A DNA stretch of 64,000 bases from Eledone cirrhosa (Eukaryota > Mollusca > Cephalopoda > Octopoda > Eledonidae). Positions 1 to 10,764 of this stretch are shown in pieces; the stretch's first letter is position 1, and every line of letters starts with the position of its first letter. The stretch lies in NCBI GenBank assembly GCA_964016885.1, contig OZ024743.1, forward strand, positions 176,099,074-176,163,073. Reading direction: 5' to 3'. The notes beneath the pieces were generated by a model. That model was given only the letters and a program-made list of their open reading frames with translations, ran no database searches and was not told where the DNA came from. Position numbers and translations under genes: made by a program.

Positions 1-3000
1 CACACCAACACCACCATCACCACCACCTCCACCACACCAACACCACCATCACCACCACCACCACCACCACACCACCACCTCCACCACCTCCACCACAACC
101 AACACCACCGTCACCACCACCTCCACCACACCAACACCACCGTCACCACCACATCCACCACAACCAACACCACCGTCACCACCACCTCCACCACACCTCC
201 ATCACCACCACCTCCACCACAACCAACACCACCGTCACCACCACCTCCACCACACCACCATCACCACCACCTCCACCACAACCAACACCACCGTCACCAC
301 CACCTCCACCACAACCAACACCACCATCACCACCACCTGCACCACAACCAACACCACCGTCACCACCACCTCCACCACAACCAACACCACCATCATCACC
401 ACCTCCACCACAACCAACACCACCATCACCACCACCTCCACCACACCAACACCACCGTCACCACCACCTCCACCACAACCAACACCACCGTCACCACCAT
501 CTCCACCACAACCAACACCACCGTCACCACCACCTCCACCACACCACCATCACCACCACCTCCACCACACCAACACCACCATCACCACCACCTCCACCAC
601 ACCAACACCACCATCACCACCACCACCACACCACCACCGCCACCACCTCCACCACATCCAACACCACCGACACCACCACCACCACCTCCACCACACCAAC
701 ACCACCGTCACCACCACCTCCACCACAACCAACACCACCGTCACCACCACATCCACCACAACCAACACCACCGTCACCACCACCTCCACCACACCACCAT
801 CACCACCACCTCCACCACAACCAACACCACCGTCACCACCACCTCCACCACACCACCGTCAGCACCACCTCCACCACAACGAACACCACCGTCACCACCA
901 CCTCCACCACGCCACCATCACCACCACCTCCACCACAACCAACACCACCATCACCACCACCTCCACCACAACCAACACCACCATCACCACCACCTCCACC
1001 ACAACCAACACCACCGTCAACAACATCTCCACCACAACCAACACCACCGTCACCACCACCTCCACCACACCACCAACACCACCACCTCCACCACAACCAA
1101 CACCACCGTCACCACCACCTCCACCACAACCAACACCACCGTCACCACCACCTCCACCACAACCAACACCACCGTCACCACCACATCCACCACAACCAAC
1201 ACCACCGTCACCACCACCTTCACCACACCACCATCACCACCACCTCCAGCACAACCAACACCACCGTCACCACCATCTCCACCACACCACCATCACCACC
1301 ACCTCCACCACAACCAACACCACCGTCACCACCACCTCCACCACACCACCGTCACCACCACCTCCACCACACCACCATCACCACCACCTCCACCACAACC
1401 AACACCACCGTCACCACCACCTCCACCACACCACCGTCACCACCACCTCCACCACACCACCATCACCACCACCTCCACCACAACCAACACCACCGTCACC
1501 ACCACCTCCATCACACCACCATCACCACCACCTCAACCACCACCAACACCACCATCACCACCACCTCCACCACAACCAACACCACCGTCACCACCACATC
1601 CACCACAACCAACACCACCGTCACCACCACATCCACCACAACCAACACCACCGTCACCACCACCTCCACCACACCACCATCACCACCACCTCCACCACAA
1701 CCAACACCACCGTCACCACCACCTCCACCACACCACCATCACCACCACCTCCACCACAACCAACACCACCGTCACCACCACCTCCACCACACTACCATCA
1801 CCACCACCTCCATCACAACCAACACCACCGTCACCACCACCTCCACCACAACCAACACCACCATCACCACCACCTCCACCACAACCAACACCACCATCAC
1901 CACCACCTCCACCACAACCAACACCACCGTCACCACCACCTCCTCCGCAACCAATACCACCGTCACCACCACCTCCACCACAACCAACACCACCATCACC
2001 ACCACCTTCACCACAACCAACACCACCATCACCACCACCTCCACCACACCAACACCACCGTCACCACCACCTCCACCACAACCAACACCACCGTCACCAC
2101 CACCTCCACCACAACCAACACCACCGTCACCACCACTTCCACCACACCACCATCACCACCAGCTCCACCACACCAACACCACCATCACCACCACCTCCAC
2201 CACACCAACACCACCATCACCACCACCACCACCACCACACCACCACTTCCACCACACCAACACCTCCACCACATCCACCACATCCAACACCACCGTCACC
2301 ACCACCTCCACCACACCAACACCACCGTCACCACCACCTCCACCACAACCAACACCACCGTCACCACCACCTCCACCACACCACCATCACCACCACCTCC
2401 ACCACAACCAACACCACCGTCACCACCACCTCCACCACACCACCGTCACCACCACCTCCACCACAACCAACACCACCGTCACAACCACCTCCACCACACC
2501 ACCATCACCACCGTCACCACCACCTCCACCACACCACCATCACCACCACCTCCACCACACCAACACCACCGTCACCACCACCTCCACCACAACCAACACC
2601 AACGTCACCACCACCTCCACCACAACCAACACCACCGTCACCACCACCTCCACCACACCACCATCACCACAACCTCCACCACAACCAACACCACCGTCAC
2701 CACCACTACCACCAACACAACCGTCACCACCACCTCCACCACAACCAACACCACCGTCACCACCACCTCCACCACACCACCGTGACCACCACCTCCACCA
2801 CAACCAACACCACCATCACCACCACCTCCACCACACCACTGTCACCAACACCTCCACCAACACCACCGTCGCCACCACTTCCACCACACCAACATCACCG
2901 TCACCACCACCTCCACCACAACCAACACCACCGTCACCACCACCTCCACCACACCACCGTCACTACCACCTCCACCACAACCAACATCACCACCACCACC

Positions 3001-3976
3001 ACCTCCACCACACCACCATCACCACCACCTCCACCACAACCAACACCACCATCACCACCACCTCCACCTCCACCACACCACCATCACCACCACCTCCACC
3101 ACAACCAACACCACCGTCACCACCACCTCCACCACACCACCGTCACCACCACCTCCACCACAACCAACATCACCACCACCACCACCTCCACCACACCACC
3201 ATCACCACCACCTCCACCACAACCAACACCACCATCACCACCACCTCCACCACAACCAACACCACCGTCACCACCACCTCCACCACACCAACACCACCGT
3301 CACCACCACCTCCACCACACCACCATCACCACCACCTCCACCACAACCAACACCACCATCACCACCACCTCCACCACAACCAACACCACCGTCACCACCA
3401 CCTCCACCACACCAACACCACCATCACCACCACCTCCACCACACCAACACCACCGTCACCACCACCTCCACCACACCAACACCACCGTCACCACCACCTC
3501 CACCACACCAACACCACCGTCACCCCCACCTCCACCACACCAACACCACCGTCACCACCACCTCCACCACAACCAACACCACCGTCACCACCACCTCCAC
3601 CACAACCAACACCACCGTCACCACCACCTCCACCACAACCAACACCACCGTCACCACCACCACCACCACAACCAACACCACTGTCGCCACCACCTCCACC
3701 ACAACCAACACCACCGTCACCACCACCACCACCACAACCAACACCACTGTCGCCACCACCTCCACCACAACCAACACCACCGTCACCACCACATCCACCA
3801 CAACCAACACCACCGTCACCACCACCACCACCACAACCAACACCACCGTCACCACCACCACCACCACAACCAACACCACTGTCGCCACCACCTCCACCAC
3901 AACCAACACTACCGTCACCACCACCTCCACCACAACCAACACCACCATCACCACCACCTCCACCACCACCACCACC
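1..3976. repeat. CAC-rich 33-bp minisatellite, continues off left edge
   Basis: Tandem units of about 33 bp are made of ACCAACACCACCGTC followed by ACCACCACCTCCACC and ACA. They are mixed with shorter 24-bp versions lacking the ACCAAC part, in which the variable triplet is CGT or CAT. The array starts mid-unit at base 1, so its true length is unknown. It decays at CACCTTTCACGCCATTC near 3961-3990. The repeat contains almost no stop triplets in several frames, so long Thr/His/Pro-rich plus-strand frames (for example 2782-4029) and Val- or Gly-rich minus-strand frames appear. I read these as by-products of composition. There are no splice signals, no signal peptide and no non-repetitive coding flank. 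Confidence 0.95.
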
Positions 3977-4435
3977 TTTCACGCCATTCTAATACCACAA
4001 ATAATATCACAGCTTACTACCTTTACTAGCAATACTACCATCAGCACTATCGCAGCCACTAACACCACACCACTACCACCATCACCACCACACCACCATC
4101 TACATTGTCCTATCCATCTCAGCCACTAATACCACCACACCACCACACCACGACCACCATCACCACCATCAACATCTTCTTCCCCATCGTAACCGCTACC
4201 CCCCCCCCCCCCCCACTACTACCACCACCACCACCACACCACTACCACCATCACCACCATCACCACCATCAACATCTTCTTCCCCATCGTAGCCGCTAAC
4301 ACCACCACAGCACCCACGCCACCACCCCCTCACTACCACCATCACCACCATCAACATCATCTTCCCCATCGCTGCCACCACCACCACTACCACCACCATC
4401 GGCATCATTCTTTCCGCTTTTTTTATACCACAATC
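3977..4435. repeat. Degenerate CAC-rich tract with about 100-bp tandem units
   Basis: This is a decayed continuation of the CAC-rich array. A block reading AACATCTTCTTCCCCATCG starts at 4171 and again at 4271, giving a 100-bp unit, and a shorter variant starts at 4352. A poly-C run lies at about 4200-4213. No gene is visible. Confidence 0.85.
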
Positions 4436-4722
4436 AACTCCACCATCAACATCAACATCACCATCAACTCCACCATCACCATCAACTCCACCATCAACAT
4501 CACCATCAACATCACCATCAACATCACCATCAACATCACCATCAACATCACCATCAACATCACCATCAACATCACCACCAACATCACCATCAACTCCACC
4601 ATCACCATCAACATCACCATCAACATCACCATCAACATCACCATCAACATCACCATCAACATCACCATCAACATCACCATCAACATCACCATCAACATCA
4701 CCATCAACATCACCATCACTAT
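4436..4722. repeat. 12-bp minisatellite (CATCAACATCAC)n
   Basis: About 20 near-identical 12-bp units run from 4480 to 4715, with a more variable start containing AACTCCACC variants. The minus strand is open as a Met/Leu/Val/Met repeat, which is only the repeat read in frame. Confidence 0.95.
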
Positions 4723-4775
4723 TATCAGCTTTAGTAGCAACAGCATTACCAAAAACAAACCACGCACCCCATTGT

Positions 4776-5440
4776 AAACACTAAATACCACATACACACA
4801 TACATACATACTCATATACACGCACATATACACATACATACGCACTCACACACTCATACACAAACACACTCTTATACAGACACACACACACACATATATA
4901 TATACCATATTCATATAAGTTCACGGAAGCCCATTATATTTCACGCTGTAACACATACACTCTCGTGCGTGTGTGCATGCACACACAAAAAGCACACGTA
5001 CAAACACGCAAACACACACATAAACAAACCTGTAGATATACACACATACACTAACATATATATATATATATATATATATAAATTATCGCGAATCGGAACT
5101 TCGGCCCACGAAATAACGAAACACAATATATATAAGCGCACACATAGCAGTGCAGATAACTTAGGCCGTATGCACTCACACACAGATACACACGCATAGA
5201 TACATACGCATAGATACACATACGCGCACTCACACACAAATATATTTACTTTTAGACGTACATACACTCATATATATATGTATCTATATATATGTACATA
5301 CACACAAACACATACATATAAGCACGCACACAAAGCAGTGCATCATAACTTGTGCACACACACACGCACGTACTGACGCACGCAAACACACATCAACACA
5401 CTTCCACACATCGTACACACATACATAAACATTCACTGCA
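4776..5440. repeat. CA/TA-rich microsatellite tract
   Basis: Mixed (CA)n, (CATA)n and (TA)n runs, for example (TA)n at 5056-5081, are separated by short unique stretches. No gene is seen. The predicted peptides here are low-complexity His/Thr/Tyr or Cys/Val strings. Confidence 0.9.
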
Positions 5441-5444
5441 GCTC

Positions 5445-5690
5445 ACTTAACTTCCTACCACAACAACGAGTCAACGAGGGAGCCTCTATGCGCTCGCCCG
5501 ACTTGCTAGTCACAGCAGTCAAATACTTTCATTTCACCGCCTTACAAGATAGAAGGACTAGATATATTAATTTATAAATGGAAAAAAAGACGGGATGATC
5601 ACGGCTGGAATACCTTTGACTATAGGTCTGCTCGATCAGGGCTGACCCGGGGTTAAACAACTCCCCACTATAAAAATACACACATATATA
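5445..5690 (+). mobile_element. Fragment of a dispersed cephalopod repeat
   Basis: The segment includes GACTTGCTAGTCACAGCAG, then GGATGATCACGGCTGGAAT, CTATAGGTCTGCTCGATC and GACCCGGGGTTAAACAAC. I recognise this word order from abundant octopus interspersed repeats, and a related piece lies at 13.81-13.93 kb. The family name is not certain. Confidence 0.5.
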
Positions 5691-5735
5691 TAATACAAAG
5701 CACAGGAATTCCCCAATTCCACACGCCGGCTCCTA

Positions 5736-5815
5736 CATTTACCACCATCACCACCACATCGACCACAACCAGCACCAACACCACCATCATCATCATCACC
5801 ACCACAATCAACTTA
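5736..5815. repeat. Small CAC-rich island
   Basis: A short run of ACCACCATCACCACCAC and CAACCAGCACCAACACC resembles one or two units of the minisatellite at the left end of the window, 1.7 kb from the end of that array. Confidence 0.75.
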
Positions 5816-5824
5816 TATCTACAG

Positions 5825-5964
5825 CTGTGCATCTGCTATCTTCTTCTTTTTCTTTTTCTTTTTCTTTTTCTTTTTCTTTTTCTTCTTTTTCTTCTTCTTT
5901 CGTTCTTCTTTTCATTTTCGTTCTTTTTCGCCACTACATCTTCACTTTGCGCCCCGTCCATGGG
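5825..5964 (+). promoter_or_regulatory. AG-free polypyrimidine tract before the GPCR exon
   Basis: Reading the plus strand, the last AG before the exon is at 5823-5824 and the next is at 5965-5966. The stretch between is dominated by (TTTTTC)n at 5838-5935. A long AG-exclusion zone plus polypyrimidine tract is what precedes a 3' splice site, so the exon might be internal, with its acceptor at the AG of 5965-5966. The preceding base is G, a poor acceptor context. It may equally be a plain microsatellite upstream of a first coding exon. Confidence 0.4.
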
Positions 5965-6214
5965 AGCGGGTGTGGACCTAGCTTACCCGAGTGCTAGCGT
6001 ACGTGTGGTTCTAATAATTTCCATGAGTGTCTTCTGTCTTGTAACAGTCATCTCTAACATTCTGGTCATTGTAACAGTAATACTAACGAAGAAACTAAGG
6101 ACCATATCTTCGGCCTTCCTCATCAATCTCTGTGTAGCCGACTTGGCAAACGGTCTACTTACCATGCCCTTCATAATCGTTGGTCTCGCATACGACGGAG
6201 TACCGCTCACACAG
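5960..6214 (+). CDS. Rhodopsin-like GPCR, exon encoding TM1-TM2 (partial)
   Basis: This is 85 codons, from the ATG at 5960 to a splice donor, of a class A G-protein-coupled receptor, a plasma-membrane receptor that activates heterotrimeric G proteins. The amino end is short and has no signal peptide or N-glycosylation sequon. TM1 spans about residues 15-43 and carries Asn33 in an SNILVIV context, matching the conserved N1.50. A basic intracellular loop, TKKLRT, follows. TM2 spans about residues 49-76 and contains INLCVADLANGLLTMPF, with Asp61 as D2.50 and Pro70 in the MPF motif. The exon ends at LTQ, before extracellular loop 1 and TM3. The sequence is most like the biogenic-amine or adenosine-receptor style of TM1-TM2, but two helices cannot fix a ligand. 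The ATG has G at +4 and a weak T at -3. The frame stays open upstream through the pyrimidine tract, so an upstream exon is possible. No exon for TM3-TM7 was found to 21987. It could be a live exon with very long introns, or an orphan exon or pseudogene. Confidence 0.8.
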
Positions 6215-6220
6215 GTAAGT
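6215..6220 (+). promoter_or_regulatory. 5' splice donor (CAG|GTAAGT)
   Basis: GTAAGT follows CAG exactly at a codon boundary, after codon 85, giving a phase-0 intron and a perfect consensus donor. Reading through instead adds 26 residues that are translated SINE sequence and end at a stop at 6293, which supports splicing here. Confidence 0.8.
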
Positions 6221-6237
6221 CACAATATTACTTTTAT

Positions 6238-6357
6238 TGCCGAGGTTAACTTTGCCTTTTATCCTTACGGGGTCGATAAAATAAAGTACCAGTAATGCGC
6301 TGGGTATTTGCTGGCCTTGTGTCAAAAAGTAGAAACAATTATTATTAATAATAAAAA
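6238..6357 (+). mobile_element. Cephalopod SINE, 3' half
   Basis: The copy begins GCCGAGGTTAACTTTGCC, contains GGGGTCGATAAAATAAAG and TACCAGTAATGC, and ends TTGCTGGCCTTGTG followed by an AAACAATTATTATTAAT tail. The tRNA-like head is missing. It starts only about 18 bases after the donor hexamer. Confidence 0.85.
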
Positions 6358-6360
6358 AAA

Positions 6361-6587
6361 TGGGCGGTGGATTGGTAGAATCAGTAGGGCGTCGGACAAC
6401 ATGCTTTGCGGCATATAGTTACGGCTCTTTACGTTCTGAGTTCAAATCCCACCGAGGTTAGCTTTGCCTTTCATCATTCGTTCGTTAAAATAAAGTACCA
6501 AGAAAACACTGGGGTCGTTTTAATCGACTTTCCCCTCCCCTGAAATTGTTGGCTTTGTGTTTAAATCAGAAAAAAATAAATGATAAA
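6361..6587 (+). mobile_element. Cephalopod tRNA-derived SINE, full length
   Basis: The head GGGCGGTGGATTGGTAGAAT includes an A-box-like segment. A B-box-like GAGTTCAAATCCC lies at 6438-6450. The conserved body (GAGGTTAGCTTTGCC, AAAATAAAGTACC, TAATCGACTTTCCCC, GTTGGCTTTGTG) and an A-rich tail follow. The layout fits the tRNA-related SINE class described in octopus. Confidence 0.85.
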
Positions 6588-6588
6588 A

Positions 6589-6805
6589 ATGGGCAGTATT
6601 TTGGCAGGATCAGTGGAGCGTCGGTGTTTGGTTACGACTTTCTAGGCCCTGAGTTCAAATGACGCTGAAGTAAACTTTACAGTTCATCCATTCACATCTG
6701 GAAAAATAAAGAACTAGTGAAGTACTGGAGTGGATTTCATCCATTTCCCCCAAATTAGTGGCCTTGTGCCAATATTAGAAAGAATTATTATTAATGATAG
6801 ATGAG
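6589..6805 (+). mobile_element. Cephalopod tRNA-derived SINE, diverged
   Basis: The same architecture as the preceding copy is more mutated: GGGCAGTATTTTGGCAGGAT head, GAGTTCAAAT box-B remnant near 6650, AAAATAAAGAACTAGTG and GTGGCCTTGTGCC. It abuts the previous copy head to tail. Confidence 0.8.
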
Positions 6806-6870
6806 CTAGGAGTTCAAATCCCCGCCGAGGGTTTTCCTTCTTCCAGTCAAGTGTTGCTGTCAACATAATC
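6806..6870 (+). mobile_element. SINE fragment
   Basis: GAGTTCAAATCCCCGCCGAGG at 6814-6834 is the B-box and junction region of the same SINE, and the copy then departs into unrelated sequence. It is the fourth element piece in tandem after the GPCR exon. Confidence 0.6.
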
Positions 6871-6960
6871 TCTCCCACCAACCAAGCCACACAAAAAAGA
6901 ATAAAAATAAAACATGATACATTTGCCGGGGCTAATAAGAATATGTGCACCCCCACAAAC

Positions 6961-7024
6961 ACAACACACATATATATATATATAAATATATATATATGTG
7001 TGTGTGTCTGTGTGTGTGTCTGTG
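6961..7024. repeat. TA/TG microsatellite
   Basis: (AT)n passes into (GT)n with CTGTG interruptions. It immediately precedes the next SINE and could be an older element's tail. Confidence 0.8.
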
Positions 7025-7140
7025 TATGCACCCTGCATGGTGGTTAAGGAGTTAGACTCACGATCGCAAGGACGCGGGTTCGATTCCTGAAAAACACGGT
7101 GCGTTATTTTCAGCAAAATACATCATCTCACTTTGCTTCT
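7025..7140 (+). mobile_element. tRNA-Arg-like SINE
   Basis: GCATGGTGGTTAAGGAGTTA (A-box-like) is followed by a CACGATCGCAAGG anticodon-arm-like segment and the B-box GGTTCGATTCC at 7078-7088. The TCG triplet suggests a tRNA-Arg ancestor. It is not a functional tRNA gene: the acceptor stem does not close and an unrelated body follows. Confidence 0.65.
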
Positions 7141-7298
7141 TTTGCAACCGGCAAGTAGTATCAACAGCGAGGAAAACCATCGATCTGGCGATCGGCTCCT
7201 TTAGTATAGCGATATAAGGTTGCGCTTACCAATGAAATGGTCGTAAATACCTGGATAAAATCCTTTTTTAATGCTTACCTGTGTTTTCTCTTTTACTG

Positions 7299-7302
7299 TA
7301 TG

Positions 7303-7371
<69 letters not shown>
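7299..7371. repeat. (TA)n microsatellite
   Basis: About 36 TA dinucleotides follow a short TGTA prefix and abut the palindromic element at 7372. Confidence 0.95.
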
Positions 7372-7376
<5 letters not shown>

Positions 7377-7550
7377 CAAAATAGATATTCTTGTGATCAA
7401 TTATGTTTTATTATACATAGTTGAGAGGTACTGAGTTAAGTTCAACAGTACATCCTCATCGGATGAGGATGTACTGTTGAACTTAACTCAGTACTTCTGA
7501 AATATGTATAATAAAATATAACTGATCACAAGAATATCTATTTTGTTAAT
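7372..7550. mobile_element. Foldback element with nearly loopless palindrome
   Basis: The left arm, 7372-7460, is the reverse complement of the right arm, 7462-7550, with few mismatches and a single central base at 7461 (CCTCATC-G-GATGAGG). Each arm carries a diverged hammerhead-like string, GGATGTACTG and CAGTACTTCTGAAA on the plus strand, homologous to the element at 11459-11766. The internal sequence has no coding capacity, so it is a non-autonomous element, possibly Penelope-related. Confidence 0.75.
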
Positions 7551-7588
7551 ATTTTGAATTAATATTAATAACTCTGGAAAACATTTTT

Positions 7589-7710
7589 AACCTTGTTTTA
7601 CTCTTATATATATATATATGAGTAAAACAAGGTTCAATGAATACATCAAAGAATGAGTTTTACAATAGATTGGAAGCACTCAACAGTAATAGTGTTAAAT
7701 ATGGTTTTAT
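7589..7710. mobile_element. Short inverted repeat and flank shared with the 11.8-kb element
   Basis: AACCTTGTTTTACTC at 7589-7603 is repeated inverted at 7620-7634 around a TA run. The segment 7620-7690 is the reverse complement of 11786-11852 (…TTGAGTGCTT…ATCTATTGTAAAAC…). The two element copies therefore differ by an inversion of this flank. Confidence 0.7.
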
Positions 7711-7737
7711 AAATATAGTTTCCATTTGTTAATATCG

Positions 7738-7826
7738 TATATATATATATATATTTATATACATACATATATATATATAGGAAAATGTTCAAGACCTCGG
7801 GCAAAGTTAACACACATGCACACACA

Positions 7827-7871
<45 letters not shown>
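7738..7871. repeat. (TA)n microsatellites
   Basis: Runs at about 7738-7780 and 7830-7871 flank a short unique segment containing CAAGACCTCGGGCAAAG. Confidence 0.9.
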
Positions 7872-7873
<2 letters not shown>

Positions 7874-8180
7874 GTGTGTGTGTATTATCTATTTTTACAC
7901 TGAACCTAATTATTCTTAATTCTTTTTAAATGAACATTTCTGGGGTTGCTATATTCTCCCAAATTCCTGTCTCACCATTTCCTCTCGTTGCTGTCATTAG
8001 GTAATACACCGAACCCACTATTACTTGATTACTCTATGCAGGGCCATCTCACAGTTTTTGCCACCACTCTACACCATATCAGTCGAACGAAGCTAAGATG
8101 TATCACTTAGCCGAGGTTATACACATAATCCCCTACTTTTCTCACCCTTTTGTCTCTTTTATTATTTATTGTCTTCTTTG
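7872..8180. other. Unassigned AT-rich sequence
   Basis: I see no open frame, recognisable repeat or RNA gene here. Confidence 0.6.
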
Positions 8181-8328
8181 ATTTCAAATCACGCCGAGGC
8201 TAGCTTTGCCTTTCATCCTTAAGGGTCGATAAAATAATGTACCAGTAACACACTGAGGTCGATATAATCGACTCCACCCCGCCCCAAAATTGTTGGCCTT
8301 ATGCCTAAATCAGAAACCATTATTTATT
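8181..8328 (+). mobile_element. Cephalopod SINE, body and 3' end
   Basis: It starts at the box-B remnant TTTCAAATCACGCCGAGG. The body has GCTTTGCCTTTCATCC, GGGTCGATAAAATAATG, GGTCGATATAATCGACT and TTGTTGGCCTTATGCC, with an ATTATTTATTG tail. The same family as 6361-6587, with the 5' head lost. Confidence 0.85.
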
Positions 8329-8439
8329 GTTTTCTTTCCCCCTTTTGTTATATTCCCCTCTTCATTAATTAATAAAATTTTAATATAATTTTTTAAATAC
8401 TTGTCTTTTTTTAATTTTTACGAAACTATCATTTATTTT

Positions 8440-8790
8440 ATTTACATGAATATTTCACATAATATAAACAGGAAAAGTGCCAAAAAATTAAATGAAAAAT
8501 AAGTGAGTGTGGGGTAGGGGATTTGTACCTAGAGAGTTTCTCTCCGGGGCACAAATCTGGGCAAGGTTGTTTAAGGAAGACCAGCAGTCGCCCATACATC
8601 CCTTCTCCACGCCACCGATGATGTCCAAGGGAAAGGCAATGGCTGACACAGCTTGACACCAGTGACATCACAACTCATTTCTACAGCTGAGTAAACTGGA
8701 GCAACACTTCACCCGGTCCGAGAATCGAACTCACAACCTTCCGATTGCAATCCACTGCTCTAACCACTAAACCATGCGCCGTCACTGTTT
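8440..8790 (-). mobile_element. tRNA-derived SINE, minus strand
   Basis: On the minus strand it starts GGCGCATGGTTTAGTGGTT (A-box-like) with the B-box GAGTTCGATTC near 8728-8718. The body follows, with GTTGCTCCAGTTTACTCAG, TAGAAATGAGTTGTG and TTGGACATCATCGGTGG. I recognise these words from molluscan SINEs. At about 350 bp it looks near complete. Confidence 0.75.
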
Positions 8791-9108
8791 GTGAATATAT
8801 TTGTAATATGTCATTAGTTGACAGTCACCTAATAACTGACTGACTGAATGAATAAATCCGATTCCCTTGGTTGAGGGTGCGAAAGGGAGGTATCAGATAC
8901 AACCATTACCATCCCCCAGGGAAACGCCTTCTCCATCCTGTCCGCCGGGGCTGTCCGCGTATCATTTCATATTTAAGTATCTGCACTATCATATATTAAG
9001 GTGTTGTCGTTTGACCTATTGCATTGTGTGACAAATGGTTCTGTTGCTACTTGTAAATACCATATCTTGAGTCAGCAATATGGTGTTAGGTCCATATAAC
9101 TATATCTA
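8791..9108. other. Unassigned sequence
   Basis: A GC-richer patch at about 8855-8955 (GGTTGAGGGTGCGAAAGGG, CTGTCCGCCGGGGCTG) may be part of an unidentified repeat. No gene is visible. Confidence 0.5.
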
Positions 9109-9260
9109 TGGGCGGTGAATTGATAGAGTCGTTAGAACATCGATTAAAAGGATTTACCATATTCACTCCGGCTCTCTGTTCGCTCTGCGTTCAAATCCGG
9201 CCGAAGTTAACTTTACTTTTCATCTTCTCGACGTTGTCGAGTACCAGTCATGTACTGTCG
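9109..9260 (+). mobile_element. Cephalopod SINE, 5' part
   Basis: The head TGGGCGGTGAATTGATAGAG, the B-box-like GCGTTCAAATCCGG at 9188-9201 and GAAGTTAACTTTACTTTTCA identify the main SINE family. It is diverged, and its 3' end is lost at GAGTACCAGTCATG. Confidence 0.75.
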
Positions 9261-9287
9261 TCAACCTTTTCCTTTACATCTCTTTCT

Positions 9288-9716
9288 CACTTGCTCTCTC
9301 ACCTTCACACAGACATGCACATACACACACATACACACACATACACACAGATCCATACACACGCAAATACATATACACACACAAATACACACATACACAC
9401 AAATACACACACATACACACACAAATACACACACAAATACACACACAAATACACACACAAATACACACACATACACACGCAAATAATACACACACATACA
9501 CACACATACACACACATATGCACACACAAATACACACACATACACATGCAAATACATACACACACAGATACACACACATACACATGTAAATACATACACA
9601 CACATACACACGAAAATACATACACACACATACACATACACACTCTCTCTTTCTTTGTCTGTCTATCTGTCTGTCACTCTCTCTCCCTCTCTCTCTCTCT
9701 CTCTGCCCCTACTCTC
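9288..9716. repeat. CA/CATA microsatellite followed by CT tract
   Basis: (ACACATAC)n and (ACACAAAT)n variants run to about 9640, followed by (CT)n and (CTGT)n to 9716. All long frames here are His/Thr/Tyr or Cys/Val strings and are not genes. Confidence 0.95.
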
Positions 9717-10360
9717 TCTTTCTTTGGAAGTAATCAATTGTGTTCAGACCTGACGAGGGGATGATCTCCGCCTGGTTTAAAATGCCCAAGACACGCTGTA
9801 TATCACAACATCACCCCTATAATAGGGCCTTGTCCCTCCCACACTTTTTCAAACGTCTATATTTTTTGTTTATTTGATATAATAAATTCTTTTTAAGCAT
9901 TTTTTTTATATCTGAACTTCATTTGCATATATAAAATTTAATTAGCGTAAAATGTTACTTATATGATAGGGTCCTTTAAAGGCACCACAAGCAATTTATG
10001 CTTCTTTAAGAATCAACAAATGTTGGTTTTTGTCCCCATCACATTTAAAGGCAAACGAGGCCCCTGCCAGGAGTTACGGGTCTGTAAATACATATATCTA
10101 ATTCAATACCGCCAATTTCAGCTCTCTCGACAACCTCACATTGAATTATTTACAGGAGAGTGGAGCGATATTAATAAAGAAGGCGAATAAAGCAACGAAA
10201 TAGTTTAGGAAATCTAATCTTTAATTAGATATTGGAATACTCTATTTCAGCATGAGGGGGAAAAAAGGGAGCTTTCTGTTATTTTTGACGTTCATGCATG
10301 TTTTATGAAAAAAATATTTAAAATTAAATATTGGTTTATAAGGTGTGTAAACATCCACAC
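9717..10360. other. Unassigned AT-rich sequence
   Basis: One piece near 9757-9790 (GGGGATGATCTCCGCCTGG) loosely resembles the dispersed repeat at 5.59 kb. The 75-codon frame at 9963-10190 has no recognisable domain and I do not support it as a gene. Confidence 0.5.
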
Positions 10361-10764
10361 CTGTTACACACACGCAGGCATAGACACATAAACAAATACA
10401 CACACACATGCAAATGAACACGCACACATACTCATAAACACATAGACAATCACACACACAGAGGCACACAAGCACACAGAGGCACACAAGCACACACACA
10501 AAAAAACGCAAACATACGCAAACGAACACGCACGCACATACGAACACAAACAAGCGCGCACAAGCGCAAATGAACACACACACACACACAGAGGCACACA
10601 TGCACACACACAATAAACGCAAACACACGCAAACGAACACGCACGCACACACGCGAACGAACATTCACACACCACACACGCACATACAAATAAAGACACG
10701 CACACACGCACACACACACACGCAAACAAGCGCACTCACTTGTAAGCGAACACGCACACACACA
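10361..10764. repeat. CA-rich microsatellite/minisatellite lead-in
   Basis: CACACACG and GCAAACG variants include an approximate repeat containing AGGCACACAAGCACAC. It passes into the structured minisatellite at 10765. Confidence 0.9.

Noticed and set aside
2782..4029. 415-codon Thr/His/Pro-rich frame as a mucin-like gene
   Set aside because: It is the CAC repeat read in one of several simultaneously open frames. The register changes between Thr-, Pro- and His-rich blocks, and there is no signal peptide or non-repeat domain.
7025..7140. Functional tRNA-Arg gene
   Set aside because: A- and B-box-like segments and a TCG triplet are present, but the acceptor stem does not close and a SINE-like body follows.
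8690..8790. Functional tRNA gene on the minus strand
   Set aside because: The tRNA-like head continues into a recognisable SINE body and the cloverleaf does not close.
9261..9764. Cys/Val- and His/Thr-rich frames as secreted peptides
   Set aside because: They are (CA)n microsatellite translations on both strands.
9721..9780. Hammerhead core from CTGACGAGGGG near 9749
   Set aside because: No GAAA follows a plausible helix II; the match is limited to the first seven bases.
9963..10190. 75-codon plus-strand frame as a small gene
   Set aside because: There is no recognisable motif, no supporting splice or promoter context, and its length is within chance expectation.
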